33,715 nucleotides of DNA, from the NCBI GenBank assembly GCA_964524755.1, contig CAZGDR010000018.1, positions 1 through 33,715 on the forward strand, read 5' to 3'. Shown here in pieces: positions 32,373-33,715 of this stretch (positions within the stretch are counted from its first letter, which is position 1; each line of letters begins with the position of its first letter). The translations under genes and the position numbers were made by a program. The stretch is from JAQVOO01 sp964524755. Lineage in GTDB: Bacteria; Spirochaetota; Spirochaetia; Sphaerochaetales; Sphaerochaetaceae. The notes under the pieces are model-generated. The model made no database searches. It was not told the DNA's origin and saw only the letters and a list, made by a program, of their open reading frames with translations.

Positions 32373-32864
32373 TGTTATGTAAAATAAGTATTATACGTAT
32401 CCTTCGCACGTATTTAGTTACTATAGACAATAAGAGGGTTTAGCTGTCTAGCGAAGAGAAGAATAGAGCCGTGTTAAGATGCACTGGCGCAGTTTTTATC
32501 TAGATAAGACCGATATTCTATTCTAAAATCAAGATAACTTGCTGTAACATCTACCACGTATTTGTTCGAAGTTTGTAAGAGGTTGGGTGATTTTGGCCCT
32601 TTTACGATCTTGAGAAAAGAACAATTTAACCTGAGTGACCAATGTCACGACAGTAAATCAGTAGCTGAACAAAGTACAGCTTACGTTGCATGTTCAGGCT
32701 ATATCTCGCCATCTTTCTCATTATTACCTCATATATTTCATGTCACATGTTGCTGGTTTGAGAAGAGTTTTCAAATCTATAACAAGGTTTCAAACTAGCT
32801 AGGTTAGGAGAAACTAACAACATCTGTCATCATAACAACTCTTTCCTATACAACAATTTAAACA
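32373..32864. other. Non-coding stretch, no gene recognised
   Basis: The only reading frame of note (32562-32798, TTG start, no SD) encodes a cysteine-rich sequence without any family resemblance and I do not call it. GTTTGA and TCAAAC around 32755-32795 form a wide inverted repeat. Nothing else stands out. Confidence 0.5.
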
Positions 32865-32893
32865 TTGACGGCACAGTTTTTACCCCCTATACT
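32865..32893 (+). promoter_or_regulatory. Promoter of the small exported protein gene
   Basis: TTGACG (32865-32870), 17 bp, TATACT (32888-32893); very close to consensus. The leader to ATG 32945 is about 45 nt with GGAGGAAG as the SD. Confidence 0.7.
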
Positions 32894-32944
32894 CTACTCA
32901 GAAGGAAAATCCAACAGAGGTTTGTACAGGTGGAGGAAGTTGTA

Positions 32945-33190
32945 ATGAAATGCAAAATGTTACGAAAAGTTGCACTAGTAAGCATACTTATGTTCTTGCT
33001 CATTGTTTCTACGCTCACCGCTAGGGTGGTAGCTTCTGATTCTATTACGATCTATGGGTATATTACCCCGAGAATTGATGTAACCGTCAATCTTGCAGGT
33101 GAGGTGTTATTTACTTCAAATTCGCCTTATGCATCACTTGATGTGATGCACTGGCAAGAGTTGACCTTACTTTCACTTACTTCGTTATAA
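32945..33190 (+). CDS. Small exported beta-rich protein of unknown function
   Basis: Not recognised. An 81-residue product with a signal peptide (MKCKMLRK, hydrophobic core to about residue 26, cleavage after RVVA) and a mature part of only about 50 residues, SITIYGYITPRIDVTVN, LAGEVLFTSNSPYASLDVM, then WQELTLLSLTSL, which looks like a short beta sheet. The upstream in-frame start at 32930 lies within the SD region, so ATG 32945 is preferred. It has a strong promoter. It may be a complete small secreted or periplasmic protein, or a truncated one; the homologous family is not known to me. A perfect 8-bp hairpin (33130-33150) lies in the coding part near the end. It converges with the nitroreductase gene, seven bases between stops. 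Confidence 0.55.
   Translation: MKCKMLRKVALVSILMFLLIVSTLTARVVASDSITIYGYITPRIDVTVNLAGEVLFTSNSPYASLDVMHWQELTLLSLTSL
33130..33150. repeat. 8-bp hairpin inside the small exported gene
   Basis: TGCATCAC (33130-33137) and GTGATGCA (33143-33150) with a 5-nt loop, within codons for YASLDVM. It may be chance, a mark of a small repeat, or an mRNA structure. Confidence 0.4.
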
Positions 33191-33197
33191 TAGATGA

Positions 33198-33715
33198 CTA
33201 ACGAATATATGAAACTTTCGATTCGCGTGATTTAAGTTCAGGTAGAGGTCCATCTGTATACCCCAAGGCTACTGCAAATACAGGATGGTAACCATGTGGC
33301 AATGAAAAACGGTTACGTAATTGTTCCCCTTTTTCACCCTTAAAAGCCTGAACGAAAGATCCTATATAACACGAGCCTAGGTGTAAAGCTGTAGCGGCCA
33401 GACACATGTTTTGGCTGGCATTGGCACAATCAGCTAAGGAGTATGTACTCTCTTCCGCCGAGACAAATACTACTGTAGGAGCTCTATGGAAGGTGTGAAA
33501 CGCTGCTTCCTGTGCCCGCTCATGTAATGAAGGAACTCCGGAAGCGGAAAGAACCGCGCCGACAGCCTCTGAAATATCATCTAATAATACTTTATCCTGC
33601 ACTACAGTAAAATGCCAGCTTTGACGATTCATAGCTGTAGCAGCTTGCATATCAGCTGCTAAGATTTTTTGTAATGATTCTTCAGGAATTTGTTCTTCAA
33701 GATAATCACGAATTG
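33198..33715 (-). CDS. Nitroreductase-family protein (N-terminus beyond window)
   Basis: An FMN-dependent oxidoreductase of the nitroreductase family. An internal ATG exists at 33650, but the frame stays open to the window edge and the added residues, IRDYLEEQIPEESLQKILAA, are the usual second element of the family, so the gene starts outside the window. Visible are MNRQSWHFTVVQD (FMN-binding NxQPWxF equivalent), the hydrophobic APTVVFVSAE strand, DCANASQNMCLAATALHLGSCYIG (the conserved helix) and the C-terminal FAVALGYTDG. About 172 residues are present. The substrate is unknown; the family includes nitro-compound, quinone and flavin reductases. Confidence 0.88.
   Translation of the reverse strand, partial: IRDYLEEQIPEESLQKILAADMQAATAMNRQSWHFTVVQDKVLLDDISEAVGAVLSASGVPSLHERAQEAAFHTFHRAPTVVFVSAEESTYSLADCANASQNMCLAATALHLGSCYIGSFVQAFKGEKGEQLRNRFSLPHGYHPVFAVALGYTDGPLPELKSRESKVSYIR

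Noticed and set aside
32562..32798. 78-codon plus-strand frame
   Set aside because: TTG start, no SD or promoter, no recognisable features; treated as non-coding.
1..33715. CRISPR array, insertion sequence, prophage or rRNA/tRNA genes
   Set aside because: No regularly spaced repeats, transposase, integrase or structural RNA gene could be recognised on either strand.

Overview
The window looks like a chromosomal stretch of a diderm anaerobe or facultative anaerobe, most likely a spirochaete of the Sphaerochaeta/Treponema type. This is inference and I cannot run a search. The support is an exported outer-membrane-barrel-like protein, a lipoprotein with a clear lipobox, an exported MsrB-MsrA fusion, lysine synthesis through LL-diaminopimelate aminotransferase (dapL), a Gram-positive-style TopB, and a CBS/ATPase-DRTGG-PHP cassette. 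Strong Shine-Dalgarno (SD) sequences and sigma70-type promoters (TTGNNN-17-TATANT) are easy to read. The sequence is a draft: two runs of exactly 100 N (16766-16865 and 30538-30637) interrupt genes.

Layout. 404-3743: a PutP sodium/solute symporter, an EamA exporter and an exported barrel-like protein. 4185-5531: an orphan excisionase-type HTH protein and class I fructose-bisphosphate aldolase. 5775-8951: a DUF1295 membrane protein with a leaderless-looking promoter, then a two-gene unit of exported MsrBA and a C69 dipeptidase. 9075-11614: overlapping genes for a TatD-type hydrolase, TcdA and a lipoprotein. 11620-17770: lysine genes, with dapA-dapL-lysA-ybgC on the minus strand, divergent dapB, and asd; the dapA/dapB intergenic region is rich in inverted repeats, and DapB carries the start of what looks like an ACT domain. 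17869-22616: topB, a divergent 55-residue 2[4Fe-4S] ferredoxin, and a membrane protein-xseA-xseB operon. 22695-25458: purU, an M29 aminopeptidase and a pseudouridine synthase. 25506-27501: the CBS-ATPase/DRTGG/PHP cassette. 27619-32372: rtcB behind a roughly 170-nt structured leader, facing a convergent operon of isoaspartyl methyltransferase, HyuA-type protein and a histone-deacetylase-family amidohydrolase. 32373-33715: a long non-coding stretch, a small exported protein and the C-terminal part of a nitroreductase that runs off the window.

How the genes work together. The dap genes take aspartate semialdehyde to lysine by the short aminotransferase route (Asd, DapA, DapB, DapL, LysA). DapF and aspartokinase are not visible here, although gap 1 could hide sequence. 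XseAB, TopB, TcdA, the pseudouridine synthase and RtcB are nucleic-acid maintenance or modification enzymes. The PCMT-HyuA-HDAC operon plausibly deals with damaged or modified proteins or small amides.

Most interesting signals: (1) the rtcB leader, in which one GCGGT can pair with either of two identical TACCGCAG copies; (2) the DapB C-terminal ACT-like extension; (3) a perfect 10-bp hairpin that buries the dapA Shine-Dalgarno; (4) the HyuA/PCMT/zinc-ribbon HDAC operon facing rtcB; (5) promoters placed so close to ATG that the messages should be leaderless.
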